From the NCBI GenBank assembly GCA_963730535.1, contig CAVSRU010000003.1, positions 186,001-250,000 on the forward strand: a DNA stretch of 64,000 nt, given 5' to 3'. Shown in pieces: positions 1-8,647 of this stretch (position 1 is its first letter; each line of letters begins with the position of its first letter). Below the pieces are notes generated by a model. The model made no database searches and was not told where the DNA came from. It saw only the letters and a program-made list of their open reading frames with translations. Source of the stretch: DASSUW01 sp963730535 (GTDB lineage: Bacteria; Actinomycetota; Thermoleophilia; Solirubrobacterales; Solirubrobacteraceae). The translations under genes and the position numbers were made by a program.

Positions 1-799
1 CGAAAGCGGTGATCGAGGCGCCGCAGAAGGACGGGTTGCGGAACAGCGAGAGGTCGAACATCGGCTGTGCGATCCGACGCTCGACGACGACGAACGCGAC
101 GAGCAGCGCAGCCGCGGCGACGAGGCACGCGACGATCGGCGCACCCCAGTCCTCGGCGTTGCCGCGGATGAGCCCGAAGACCATGAGGAACAGGGCGGCC
201 GAGAAGGTGACGGTCCCGGCCCAGTCGACCGCGCCGCCCTGCGGGTTGCGCGACTCGGCCACGCGCGCCTGCGTGAGCGCGACGGCGGCGATGCCGATCG
301 GCAGGTTGACGAAGAAGATCGCCTCCCAGCCGATGGCCTGCACGAGCACACCGCCGACGAGCGGACCGACCGCCACGGCCGCGCCGATCGTCGCTCCCCA
401 GATCCCGATCGCGGTACCGCGGTCACGCCCCTCGTAGCCCGACGCCAGCAGGGCGAGCGACGTGGCGAACATCATCGCGCCGCCGACGCCCTGGAGCCCG
501 CGCGACAGGTTGAGCATCAGCGGCGAGCCGGCGAGCCCGCACAGGGCGGACGCGATCGTGAACACGACGAGGCCGAGGACGAACACCCGGCGGCGCCCGA
601 AGCCGTCGGCCACCGAGCCCGCCGTGAGCAGGAACGCGGCGAGCGTCAGGGCGTACGCGTCGATCACCCACTGGAGGTCCTCGAACGAGGCGTTCAGGTC
701 GCGCTCGATGTACGGCAGCGCGACGTTCACGACGGTGATGTCGAGAAGGAGCATGAAGGTCGCCACGCAGACGGCGACGAGGGTCCACCACTTGGCCAT
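1..799 (-). CDS. DHA2-family MFS drug/proton antiporter (partial, C-terminus beyond window)
   Basis: Reading from the ATG at 797-799 towards the window edge gives about 266 residues of a hydrophobic transporter. An early helix carries LLLDITVVNVALPYI, the motif-D-like signature of EmrB/QacA (DHA2, 14-TM) exporters. It is followed by WVIDAYALTLAAFLL and by the inter-helix motif A version GSVADGFGRRRV. Later come motif-C-like glycines (GPLVGGVL) and FFVNLPIGI, both usual in this family. The protein should export drugs or other small molecules in exchange for protons; the substrate cannot be read from sequence. The stop codon lies outside the window. It is divergent from the EcsC-like gene with only 43 bp between the starts, so both promoters must share that gap. 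No linked TetR/MarR regulator is visible on this side. Confidence 0.88.
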   Translation of the reverse strand, partial: MAKWWTLVAVCVATFMLLLDITVVNVALPYIERDLNASFEDLQWVIDAYALTLAAFLLTAGSVADGFGRRRVFVLGLVVFTIASALCGLAGSPLMLNLSRGLQGVGGAMMFATSLALLASGYEGRDRGTAIGIWGATIGAAVAVGPLVGGVLVQAIGWEAIFFVNLPIGIAAVALTQARVAESRNPQGGAVDWAGTVTFSAALFLMVFGLIRGNAEDWGAPIVACLVAAAALLVAFVVVERRIAQPMFDLSLFRNPSFCGASITAF

Positions 800-842
800 T
801 GCCCCACGGTACGGCAGTACCGGGCTTGTAGATTGGCCAGGC

Positions 843-1472
843 GTGAGCGAGCCCCCGCCGGTGCCGAGCGAATTGTGGGCGCGCCTGCGGGCTGACCCGG
901 TGCGAGCGCCGGAGCACGTGGCGCTCGCCGCCGCCGAGTGGCACGGCCCGGCGGCGGCGTCGTGGGCCGAGGCCAAGCGCAGCCGGCTGGCCGTGTCGGG
1001 CGCGGACCTGGCGCGTATGGCCAAGCGCCGCCACGCATCGCTGGCGCGTCTGGAGGGTGCGGCGACCGGCGTCGGCGGGTTCCTCACCGTCGTGCCCGAC
1101 GTCGTCCTGCTGGCCTGGATCCAGTCCCGGCTCGTGTTCTTCACCGCCGCCGCCTACGGCTTCGACCCGCGCGACCCGATGCGACCCGCCGAGCTGCTCG
1201 TCCTCCGCGACCTCTACCCGGACCCGCAGACCGCCCGGCACGCGCTCGACGGCATTGGCAAGACCGTTGCGGAGGCGTACGTCGGCTCGAAGCTCGAGCG
1301 CAGCCGCGAGCAAGCGGTGCGCTCCCGGCTGCTGCGCTTCGCGGGCAAGCGGGCGGTCACAGGCGCAACCCGGCGCCTCATACCGGGCGTCGCGATCGCC
1401 TTCAACGCGATCGCCAACGAGCGCGACACCCGCGAGCTCGCCGATCGCGCCGCGCGGTTCTACGGCGGGTGA
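843..1472 (+). CDS. EcsC-like protein
   Basis: A GTG start at 843 gives 209 residues. The middle holds a glycine-rich hydrophobic stretch (GAATGVGGFLTVVPDVVLLAWI), then FFTAAAYGFDPRD and a run of helices ending in a second glycine/alanine hydrophobic segment (LIPGVAIAFNAI). This pattern of a membrane-active helix, a Y-G-x-D motif and a C-terminal segment of four-helix type matches the EcsC family, whose biochemical role is not established. The start was chosen because upstream in-frame sequence runs into the divergent MFS gene and its promoter gap. The gene ends 22 nt before the first palindromic element. Family assignment is by motif impression, so moderate. Confidence 0.6.
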   Translation: MSEPPPVPSELWARLRADPVRAPEHVALAAAEWHGPAAASWAEAKRSRLAVSGADLARMAKRRHASLARLEGAATGVGGFLTVVPDVVLLAWIQSRLVFFTAAAYGFDPRDPMRPAELLVLRDLYPDPQTARHALDGIGKTVAEAYVGSKLERSREQAVRSRLLRFAGKRAVTGATRRLIPGVAIAFNAIANERDTRELADRAARFYGG

Positions 1473-1494
1473 CCTTGGCGGGTTCGCGCGCCGG

Positions 1495-1748
1495 CGAACG
1501 GCAACTGCGCTGGGTAGGGAGGTGAGGGAGCCGGCCGTGCCGTCGGTCCCTCCTCGTCGCGGTGGTCAAGCCGGGGTTTCGTGTACTTCGGTGGTTGGAG
1601 ATATCTCCAAATCCACCTTTGTGCTCTAGAAGCGCACAAAGGTGGATTTCGATGATCGCCGCCGCACCGAAATCCACCTTTCCCCGCCTTGAAGGGCGCG
1701 CGCCGCCGCCGCGCTCCCCAGCCTCCCTACCCAGCCGCAGTTGACGTT
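1495..1748. repeat. Palindromic intergenic element 1 (type A arms)
   Basis: Left arm 1495-1522 and right arm 1722-1748 are inverted copies of a roughly 28-bp sequence containing CTGGGTAGGGAGG. The same arms bound elements 2 and 3 and the right side of element 5. The 199-bp core is private to this copy. It has a perfect palindrome GGAGATATCTCC (1597-1608), then a perfect 16-bp stem AAATCCACCTTTGTGC (1609-1624) with its complement at 1634-1649 and a 9-nt loop, then a third copy of AAATCCACCTTT at 1670-1681. The middle copy can therefore pair either with the first or with the third, giving mutually exclusive hairpins. The element fills the gap between two convergent genes: 22 nt after the EcsC-like stop and 5 nt from the SDR stop. 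Confidence 0.85.
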
Positions 1749-1753
1749 GACTT

Positions 1754-2425
1754 TCAGACCGGCAGTACGACCCCACTCAACGCCGCCGACTCCTCGCCAC
1801 ACAGGAACCGCACAGCCGCGGCGATCCGCTCCGGCGGCACCATCTTGTCGATCGCGTCCGGGCTCGCCGCCCGGTTGGCGGGGGTGTCGATCATCGACGG
1901 CGCGATGACGTTGCAGCGCACGCCGTCCTTCTGATGCTCCTTCGCGACCGCGCGCGCGAACGCGATGACGGCCGCCTTGGAGGCCGCGTAGCCCGACCCG
2001 CCGGCCCAGGGGGACAGGGCGGCCGCCGAGCCGAAGCAGACGATCGCGCCCCCGCCCGCGTCGATCAGCGCCGGCAGCGCGGCCTGCGTGACGAGGTACG
2101 TCGGGCGCACGTTGAGCGCGAACTGGGCCTCGAAGTCGGTGAGCGGCGTGTCCTTGACCGGCTGGCCGGCCGCGAAGCCGCCGACGATGTTCACCAGCGC
2201 CCGCAGCGGCGCGCCCGCCTCCGCCGTCGCCAGCGAGATCACGCGGGCGAGCGCGTCGGTGTCGGTGAGGTCGGCCTCGACCGGCTCGGCGCCCTCCGGC
2301 ACCCGCTCGCGCGAGGCCTCCGGGTAGTACGGCGCCACCACGCGCCAGCCGTCGGCCAGGAACGCGCCGACGACCGCCGGACCCAGCCCGCCGCCCGCGC
2401 CCGTCACGACCACCGTGCGTCCCAT
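1754..2425 (-). CDS. Short-chain dehydrogenase/reductase (SDR)
   Basis: 223 residues, the usual length of a classical SDR. The NAD(P)-binding TGAGGGLG lies at residues 8-15, and the catalytic set is Ser133 (CFGSAAA), Tyr146 and Lys150 (YAASK). VNIVGG replaces the common NNAG motif. The C-terminal GEESAALSGVVLPV is the normal end of the fold. It should oxidise or reduce an alcohol/carbonyl; the substrate is not inferable. Its start codon is 53 bp from the divergent HD-domain gene, and its stop sits 5 nt from the right arm of palindromic element 1, so its transcript runs into that structure. Confidence 0.9.
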   Translation of the reverse strand: MGRTVVVTGAGGGLGPAVVGAFLADGWRVVAPYYPEASRERVPEGAEPVEADLTDTDALARVISLATAEAGAPLRALVNIVGGFAAGQPVKDTPLTDFEAQFALNVRPTYLVTQAALPALIDAGGGAIVCFGSAAALSPWAGGSGYAASKAAVIAFARAVAKEHQKDGVRCNVIAPSMIDTPANRAASPDAIDKMVPPERIAAAVRFLCGEESAALSGVVLPV

Positions 2426-2478
2426 GGCCGGGGATCTTGCCAGGAGTGCCGTCCGCAGCCCGCTTTAGCGTTGCCGTC

Positions 2479-3423
2479 ATGTTCGTGCGCGAGCTCACCG
2501 ACGGTCAGCCGATCGAGCGGGTGCTGCTCGTCCGCGAGCGCGAGGTGCGCCGCCGCAGCGACGGCTCGCGCCTGCTCAAGCTCCTGCTCGGCGACCGCTC
2601 GGGCACCGTCGCCGGCGTCGCCGCGGCCGACCTGCCGGAGGCCGAGCCCGGAGCCTGCGTGCACGTCAGCGGCCGTCATGAGGTCGATCCGCGCTACGGC
2701 GCGCAGATCGTGATCGACGCGCTGCGCGCCGCCGCGCCCCACGAGTACGACCCGGCCGAGCTCCTCGACGGGCCGCCCCGCTCCGCCGCCCAGATGGAAG
2801 CGGCGCTGCGCGAGCTGGTCGCCCAGGTGCAGAGCCCGCCGCTGCGCCAGCTGCTGGACCGCGTGCTGGGGCCCGACGCGCCGACGTGGCCCGCGTTCCG
2901 CGACGCTCCCGCCGCCAAGCGCTACCACCAGGCCTACCGCCACGGGCTGCTCGAGCACTCGCTCGGCGTGGCCGAGGCCGTCGCCGTGATCTCGACCACC
3001 TTCCCGGGGATCGACCGCGACGTGGCGATCACCGGCGCCCTGCTGCACGACATCGGCAAGCTCGACGCCTACACGAGCGACCCGCTGGCCATCGACCTGA
3101 CCGACCTCGGCAAGCTCCAGGGCGAGATCGCGCTCGGCTACTTCCGCATCCGGCGCCTGATCGAGGACATCCCAGGCTTCCCGGACCCGCTGGCGACCGC
3201 GGTGCTGCACATCATCCTCAGCCACCACGGCCAGCTCGAGCACGGCTCTCCGGTTCGGCCCCTCACGCGCGAGGCGACGCTCGTGCACATGATCGACAAC
3301 CTGGGCGGCAAGCTCGGCTCCTTCGACCGCCTGGAGAAGGAACTGCCCCACGGCTCCGCCTGGTCGGGCTACGACAAGGCGCTCGGCGGCGGCGCCTACT
3401 TCGCCGAGCGCCGCGCCGCGTAG
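2479..3423 (+). CDS. YhaM-like 3'-5' exonuclease: OB-fold plus HD domain
   Basis: 314 residues from the ATG at 2479; in-frame codons upstream lie in the short gap shared with the divergent SDR and do not look conserved. The N-terminal 90 residues form an OB-fold-like nucleic-acid-binding region (LLVREREVRRRSDGSRLLKL, then VHVSGRHEV). The rest is a metal-dependent HD domain with HGLLEHSL, LLHDIGKLDAY and HHGQLEHGS. This is the layout of YhaM/CBF1-type 3'-5' exoribonucleases, which shorten RNA or DNA ends. A second, frameshifted member of the same family lies at 51.3-52.2 kb. The family is clear; nuclease activity is inferred from relatives. Confidence 0.85.
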   Translation: MFVRELTDGQPIERVLLVREREVRRRSDGSRLLKLLLGDRSGTVAGVAAADLPEAEPGACVHVSGRHEVDPRYGAQIVIDALRAAAPHEYDPAELLDGPPRSAAQMEAALRELVAQVQSPPLRQLLDRVLGPDAPTWPAFRDAPAAKRYHQAYRHGLLEHSLGVAEAVAVISTTFPGIDRDVAITGALLHDIGKLDAYTSDPLAIDLTDLGKLQGEIALGYFRIRRLIEDIPGFPDPLATAVLHIILSHHGQLEHGSPVRPLTREATLVHMIDNLGGKLGSFDRLEKELPHGSAWSGYDKALGGGAYFAERRAA

Positions 3424-3501
3424 GGCTCGTCCCCGGAAAATCCGGCAATCGCCCGCACCACACCGGGTAGGGGGAGGGCGACGTATGCGCTCGCGACTAA
3501 G

Positions 3502-5541
3502 GTGGGTGTGGCCTTGGCGAAGGACACCGAAAAGCTGATCAGGCAGCTCTCGCTGATCTCCTATCTGATGGCGGAACGGCGGCCAGTGACCGCGACGGAC
3601 ATCCGGCGTGACGTCGAGGGCTACTCGGACATGACCGAGGACGCCTTCGCTCGGCGCTTCTACGCCGACCGGGCCGAGCTCGACGCGCTCGGCATCCACC
3701 TCACCGTCGACAAGCCGGCCGACGGCTTCTCCGAGCAGGAGAACTACTCGCTGGCACCCGAGGCCTTCCACCTCCCCGCGATCGCCTTCACCGACGACGA
3801 GCGCGCCGCGCTCCAGACCGCGCTCACGCTGCTCGACGGCGAGTTCGCGTACGCCGAGCCGCTGCGCCTCGCGCTCCAGCAGATCACCTGGGGGCGGCCG
3901 AGCCCGCTGGGCTCCGACCTGCGGCAGACGATCGGCCTCGGCATCACCGCCTCGGCCGGCGGCTCCGAGCTCTCCGCCCGCCTGGCCAAGATCGACACCG
4001 CGATCTACCGCCGCAAGCGGATCGAGTTCGACTACTACACGATGCAGAGCGACGCCACCGCGTCGCGCAAGGTCGACCCGTACCACCTGCTGTTCGAGGG
4101 CGGCCAGTTCTACCTCGTGGGCTACTCGCACGAGCGCGGCGACGTGCGCGTCTTCCGGCTCTCGCGCATCCGCGGCAAGGTCGCGTACGCGACCAAGGCC
4201 GAGCACGACTTCCAGCGCCCCACCGACTTCGACCCCCGCCAGTACGCCGCCCGGGTCCCGTGGCAGCTCGGCGAGACGGCCGGGACCGCCGAGGTCTGGG
4301 TCTCCGACGACGTGTCCTGGTACGTCGAGCGGCAGTTCGGCGCCTACGGCGAGCTCCACGACAGCCACTTCACGACCCGCTACGCCAACCCGCGACTGCT
4401 GATCTCGTGGGTGCTCGGGCTGCGCGACCAAGCGCGCGTCGAGGGTCCCGCCGAGCTGGTCGACGAGGCGCGCGAGCGGATCGACCGCGTCATCGAGCTC
4501 CACCGCGGCGAGCCGCAGGCCATCACAGCCGCCCGTCCTGCCGCCGTCGCCGACGGCGAGCCGCCGACGCGCAGCCGCAGCGCCGAAGGGACGATCCGCC
4601 CGGAGCGCTTCGCCCGGCTCGTCACGCTCGCCTCCGTGCTGATCGCCGCCGGCCGCCAGAACCGCCGCCTACCGGTGGACGAGGTCTGCACCCAGCTCAA
4701 CATGACCCCTCAGGAGCTCCGGGAGGACATCGCCGTCCTCAACGTCGTCAACTTCGGCGGCGGCGCCTACGTGATCTACGCCGAGGTGCTGCCGAGCGGC
4801 GAGATCGAGGTCGACCCCGAGCCCTACTCGGACACCTTCGACCGCCCCGCCCGCCTGCTCCCGATCGAGGCCAAGGCGCTGGTGGCGGCCATCGACCTGC
4901 TCAACCTCGCCCAGCCCGAGCTGGGCAGCGCGCGCGAGAAGGTCGTCGAGGCGCTCGGCCACGACCCGGTCGAGGAGGGGCTCCAGATCGCGTCCCCGAC
5001 GGTGGCCGACGAGGTCGCCCACACGGTCGAGCGGGCCGTGCACGACAGCCGCCTGCTCCGGTTCGAGTACTGGTCGGCCGAGCAGCGCTTCTCGGAGCGA
5101 CGCGTCGAGCCCTACGCGCTCTTCAACGGGACCGAGGCGTGGTACGTCGCGGCCTACGACCTCGACAAGGACCGCCTCCAGCACTTCCGGCTCGATCGCA
5201 TCAAGCGGGCCACCGCGCTCGACGAGCACTTCGAGCGTCGCGAGAACCTCAACCCGATCGCCGACGTCGGGGGCTGGCCGCGCACCGGCACGGTCGAGGG
5301 CTCGCGCATCGCCCGGGTCTGGATCGCTCCCGAGCAGGCCCGCTGGGCGCGCGAGAAGCGCACGGTGGTGGCGGAGCTCGAGGACGGCGCGGTGGTCGTG
5401 GAGGTGCCCTACAAGGGCACCGACTTCCTCGTCAAGGAGATCCTCAAGGAGGCGGGCGACGCCGCGGTGCTCGAGCCTCCCGACGCCCGCGAGGCCGTGC
5501 TGGCCGCCGCCGAGCGGCTGCTCCTAGCCGAGCGCGCGTAG
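3502..5541 (+). CDS. pafBC: Fused PafB-PafC transcription regulator (tandem WYL)
   Basis: 679 residues made of two similar halves, each a winged helix-turn-helix followed by a WYL domain. The first wHTH is at about residues 10-75 and its WYL core (FDYYTMQSDATASRKVDPYHL) near 175; the second wHTH is near 375 and its WYL core (FEYWSAEQRFSERRVEPYAL) near 520. PafB and PafC are normally adjacent genes that act as a heterodimer activating the LexA-independent DNA-damage response of Actinobacteria. Fused versions are known. No proteasome genes are nearby. The GTG at 3502 is used; GTG 3508 or TTG 3514 are alternatives. Its 3' end overlaps the convergent GAF-GGDEF-HD-GYP gene by 18 bp. Confidence 0.87.
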   Translation: MGVALAKDTEKLIRQLSLISYLMAERRPVTATDIRRDVEGYSDMTEDAFARRFYADRAELDALGIHLTVDKPADGFSEQENYSLAPEAFHLPAIAFTDDERAALQTALTLLDGEFAYAEPLRLALQQITWGRPSPLGSDLRQTIGLGITASAGGSELSARLAKIDTAIYRRKRIEFDYYTMQSDATASRKVDPYHLLFEGGQFYLVGYSHERGDVRVFRLSRIRGKVAYATKAEHDFQRPTDFDPRQYAARVPWQLGETAGTAEVWVSDDVSWYVERQFGAYGELHDSHFTTRYANPRLLISWVLGLRDQARVEGPAELVDEARERIDRVIELHRGEPQAITAARPAAVADGEPPTRSRSAEGTIRPERFARLVTLASVLIAAGRQNRRLPVDEVCTQLNMTPQELREDIAVLNVVNFGGGAYVIYAEVLPSGEIEVDPEPYSDTFDRPARLLPIEAKALVAAIDLLNLAQPELGSAREKVVEALGHDPVEEGLQIASPTVADEVAHTVERAVHDSRLLRFEYWSAEQRFSERRVEPYALFNGTEAWYVAAYDLDKDRLQHFRLDRIKRATALDEHFERRENLNPIADVGGWPRTGTVEGSRIARVWIAPEQARWAREKRTVVAELEDGAVVVEVPYKGTDFLVKEILKEAGDAAVLEPPDAREAVLAAAERLLLAERA

Positions 5542-7503
5542 GAACGCCTCGACCACCTGCGGGTCGAACTGCGTGCCGGCGCCGCGCCGCAACTCGGCGC
5601 GCGCGATCTCGTGCGAGAGCGCGCGGCGGTACGGGCGGTCCGCGGTCATCGCCTCGTAGGCGTCGGCGACCGCCAGCACGCGGCCCTCGAGGGGGATGGC
5701 GTCGCCGGCCAGGCCGCGCGGGTAGCCCGCGCCGTCCACGCGCTCGTGGTGGGCGAGGACCCAGCTCGCCACGTCGCGCAGGTTGGCGTGTTCGAGGATC
5801 CGCGCGCCGACCTCGGGGTGGCGCTCGATCTGCTCCCACTCGCACGCGGCGAGCGAGCCCGGCTTGAGCAGTACGGCGTCCGAGATCCCCAGCTTGCCGA
5901 TGTCGTGCAGCACGCCGGCGACGCGCAGGCGCTCGACGTGGTCCGCCGGCAAGCCCAGCTCGAGCGCGATCTGTTCGGCGTAGCGGCCCACCGTCTCCGA
6001 GTGGCGGGCGGTGGCCACGTCGCGCAGGTCGAGCGTCTCGGCCAGCAGCACCGCGGCGGCCAGCTGCTCTCCCGCCCGGTCGTCGGCCAGCGCGTCGAGC
6101 ATGGCGAGGGTGTCCGCGTGGTGGACCACGCAGCGGTCGCGGCCGAGGCGCTTGGCCGCGAAGAGGGCGCGGTTGGCGGCGCGCACGAGCGGCTCGGGAT
6201 CGCCGCCGGGGGGCGCGTCGGCGATCCCCACGGAGACGGAGATCGGCACCGGGAAGTCGCGGAACTCGTCCGCCACCGCGGCGCGCAGGCGCTCGGCGAC
6301 GGCCAGCGCCTCGCCCTCGCCGACGCCCGCGAGCACGAGCGCGAACTCCTCACCGCCGAGGCGGACGGCGGCGTCGCCGTCACGCGTGCCGGCGCGCAGC
6401 AGGTCGGCGAAGCGCTGCAGCACGTCGTCGCCCGCCGGGTGGCCGAGCGTGTCGTTGACGCGCTTGAAGTGATCGAGGTCGCAGATGACGAGGGCCTGGC
6501 GATCGCGGCGGGCGGCGAGGTCGGCCTCGAACCCGCGGCGGTTGCGCAGCCCGGTCAGCGGGTCGAGCTCGGCGAGGTCGCGCAGCCGCTCGACGTGGCG
6601 CGCGGTCTCGATCGCGCCGACCGCGTGGTTGGCGAACGCGCGCAGTGCACGCAACCCGTCGACGCCCGGCAGCAGCCGGTCGACGGGGTCGTCCGCCCAC
6701 ACGAACCCGAGGAGCGTCCCGTCGCAGCCGCGCAGCGGGACCAGCAGCCAGTGGTGGTCCCAGGCGCGCGGGCCGCGGCCGTTGTTGCGGGAGGCGTAGA
6801 TCGTCGGCATCCCGACCCGTGCGGCGAGCGCCCGGGCCGTAGCCGACTCGATCAGCACGCAGCCCTCGTGCAGGAACTCGGGGACGATCATCGCCTCGAC
6901 CGCGGCGGCGGTGAACGAACCGAGGTCCTCGACGCCCTCGAAGCCGAGCGCGGCCGCCGGCACGAGCCGGCCATCGCCCTCCTCGTCGAGGAAGACGCCG
7001 GCCATCTCGAAGCCGAGCGCGTCGCGGATCCCCTCGCACACGGTGCGCAGCATCCCGGCGCGCGAGCGGCTGCTGGTCAGCTCCGACGACGCGCGCATGA
7101 GGTGCTCGACCGCCGCGCGGTGGCGCTCGGCCTCGGCCGCCAGCTGGCCATGCTCGATCACACCGGCGGCGATCTCGCAGATCACCGAGAGCATCGCGAG
7201 CGGCGACCCGCTCGGCGGCTCGTCGAGCGAGAGGATCGCGAGCGGGCGGCCGTCAGAAGCCGTGAGCGGGACGGTCAGCGCGTCGTCGCCCGAGCCGCCG
7301 TCGACGACCACCTCGTAGTCGTCCCAGGCCGGCCGGTAGACGTGCACGGCCACCCGCGAGACGCCGAGCGTCTGCGCGACGGTGCGCGCCACGGCCTCCA
7401 GCACGCCCCGCCGGTCGCCGCCCGAGCGCACGAGCGCAGCAAGGCTCGCGAGCGTGTCGACCTGGTCTGCGGAGCTTGGCGAGGCGGGCGCGGCCACGAC
7501 CAC
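5524..7503 (-). CDS. GAF-GAF-GGDEF-HD-GYP cyclic-di-GMP protein
   Basis: 659 residues. Two GAF-like sensor regions occupy about 10-130 and 145-300. A GGDEF domain follows with an intact active-site loop LGGEEF at 382-387. An HD-GYP domain completes it, with HDIGKLGI at 533-540, the HH pair at 585-586 and GYPRGL at 593-598. GGDEF domains make c-di-GMP and HD-GYP domains hydrolyse it, so both activities look possible in one polypeptide, presumably switched by a ligand of the GAF domains. No transmembrane segment is seen, so it is cytoplasmic. It starts with GTG at 7501-7503, 43 bp from the divergent rmlA. Confidence 0.92.
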   Translation of the reverse strand: MVVAAPASPSSADQVDTLASLAALVRSGGDRRGVLEAVARTVAQTLGVSRVAVHVYRPAWDDYEVVVDGGSGDDALTVPLTASDGRPLAILSLDEPPSGSPLAMLSVICEIAAGVIEHGQLAAEAERHRAAVEHLMRASSELTSSRSRAGMLRTVCEGIRDALGFEMAGVFLDEEGDGRLVPAAALGFEGVEDLGSFTAAAVEAMIVPEFLHEGCVLIESATARALAARVGMPTIYASRNNGRGPRAWDHHWLLVPLRGCDGTLLGFVWADDPVDRLLPGVDGLRALRAFANHAVGAIETARHVERLRDLAELDPLTGLRNRRGFEADLAARRDRQALVICDLDHFKRVNDTLGHPAGDDVLQRFADLLRAGTRDGDAAVRLGGEEFALVLAGVGEGEALAVAERLRAAVADEFRDFPVPISVSVGIADAPPGGDPEPLVRAANRALFAAKRLGRDRCVVHHADTLAMLDALADDRAGEQLAAAVLLAETLDLRDVATARHSETVGRYAEQIALELGLPADHVERLRVAGVLHDIGKLGISDAVLLKPGSLAACEWEQIERHPEVGARILEHANLRDVASWVLAHHERVDGAGYPRGLAGDAIPLEGRVLAVADAYEAMTADRPYRRALSHEIARAELRRGAGTQFDPQVVEAFLRALG

Positions 7504-7546
7504 TGGTATCGGCGGTGGCGCCGGATTCCTCTAGGCTCCGCGCCGC

Positions 7547-8623
7547 ATGGAGGAACTCAAGGGCCTGATCCTCTCGGGCGGGCGCGGCACGCGCCTGCGC
7601 CCGATCACGTTCACGTCGGCCAAGCAGCTGGTCCCGGTGGCCAACAAGCCGGTGCTCTTCTACGGGATCGAGGCGATGGCGGCCGCCGGGATCCGCGAGG
7701 TCGGGATCATCATCGCGCCGGAGACCGGCGACGAGATCCGGGCCGCCGCGGGCGACGGGTCGCAGTTCGGCGTCTCGATCACGTACGTGGTGCAGGACGA
7801 GCCGGCCGGGCTCGCCCACGCGGTGCTCACGGCCGAGCCGTTCCTGGGCTCCTCACCGTTCGTCATGTACCTCGGCGACAACCTGCTCCAGGGCGGGATG
7901 GAGGACCTCGTCGACGCCTTCCGCGAGCACGAGCCGGAGGCGCTGATCCTCCTCACGCCGGTCCCCGACCCTCAGAACTACGGCGTCGCCGAGCTGGGGC
8001 CGGACGGCGGGGTCCTGCGGCTGGTCGAGAAGCCGGCCGAGCCGGCCACCGACCTCGCGCTCGTCGGCGTCTACATGTTCACCCCGCTGATCCACGAGGC
8101 CGCGCGCTCGATCGAGCCGTCGCCCCGCGGCGAGCTCGAGATCACCGACGCGATCCAGTGGCTGGTGGACGGCGGCCGGCGCGTGGAGCCGCACATCGTG
8201 CGCGGCTGGTGGAAGGACACTGGGCGCCTGGACGACATGCTGGAGGCCAACCGGCTGATCCTCGACACCCTCGTACGGTCGGTCGACGGCTCGCTCCACG
8301 ACGCGCAGATCGACGGCCGCGTGGTCGTGGAGGAGGGCGCCGTGCTGGAGCGGGCCACCGTGCGCGGGCCGGCGATCATCGGCGCCGGCGCCGTGGTCCG
8401 CGACTCCTACATCGGCCCCTACACCGCCGTCGGCCGCAACTGCGTGATCGAGCGCGCCGAGGTCGAGCACTCGATCCTGCTCGAGGGCTCGTCGGTCCGC
8501 GGTCTCGACGGCCGCATGGAGTCGTCGCTGCTCGGCCGCGACGTCGCGATCTACCGCGGCGACCGCCAGCCGCGCGCCTACCGGTTCATGGTCGGCGACA
8601 AGTCGGAGATCGGGATCCTTTGA
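7547..8623 (+). CDS. rmlA: Glucose-1-phosphate thymidylyltransferase, long form
   Basis: 358 residues. The nucleotidyltransferase signature LILSGGRGTRLRPITFTSAK lies at residues 7-26, the metal-binding YLGDNL near 105, and VEKP plus GWWKDTG mark the sugar-phosphate site. After about residue 240 comes a C-terminal left-handed beta-helix made of hexapeptide-like repeats (IIGAGAVVRDSYIGPYTAV). That places it with the long RmlA/StrD type rather than the 290-residue RfbA. It makes dTDP-glucose from dTTP and glucose-1-phosphate, the first step to dTDP-rhamnose; rmlD and rmlB lie 5 kb downstream on the same strand. The stop is followed after 24 nt by palindromic element 2. Confidence 0.92.
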   Translation: MEELKGLILSGGRGTRLRPITFTSAKQLVPVANKPVLFYGIEAMAAAGIREVGIIIAPETGDEIRAAAGDGSQFGVSITYVVQDEPAGLAHAVLTAEPFLGSSPFVMYLGDNLLQGGMEDLVDAFREHEPEALILLTPVPDPQNYGVAELGPDGGVLRLVEKPAEPATDLALVGVYMFTPLIHEAARSIEPSPRGELEITDAIQWLVDGGRRVEPHIVRGWWKDTGRLDDMLEANRLILDTLVRSVDGSLHDAQIDGRVVVEEGAVLERATVRGPAIIGAGAVVRDSYIGPYTAVGRNCVIERAEVEHSILLEGSSVRGLDGRMESSLLGRDVAIYRGDRQPRAYRFMVGDKSEIGIL

Positions 8624-8647
8624 GGTTCGGCCGCGTGGTTGCGCGGG

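Noticed and set aside
1494..1530. Recurrent peptide NVN(G/C)GWVGR in open frames at several loci
   Set aside because: It arises because the 28-bp arm of the palindromic elements can be translated; the frames have no start sites, no conserved extension and run through hairpins.
3424..3501. GGGTAGGGGGAGGG upstream of pafBC as another palindromic element arm
   Set aside because: Only a short G-rich string matches; no outer GAACGTCAAC part and no inverted partner are present.
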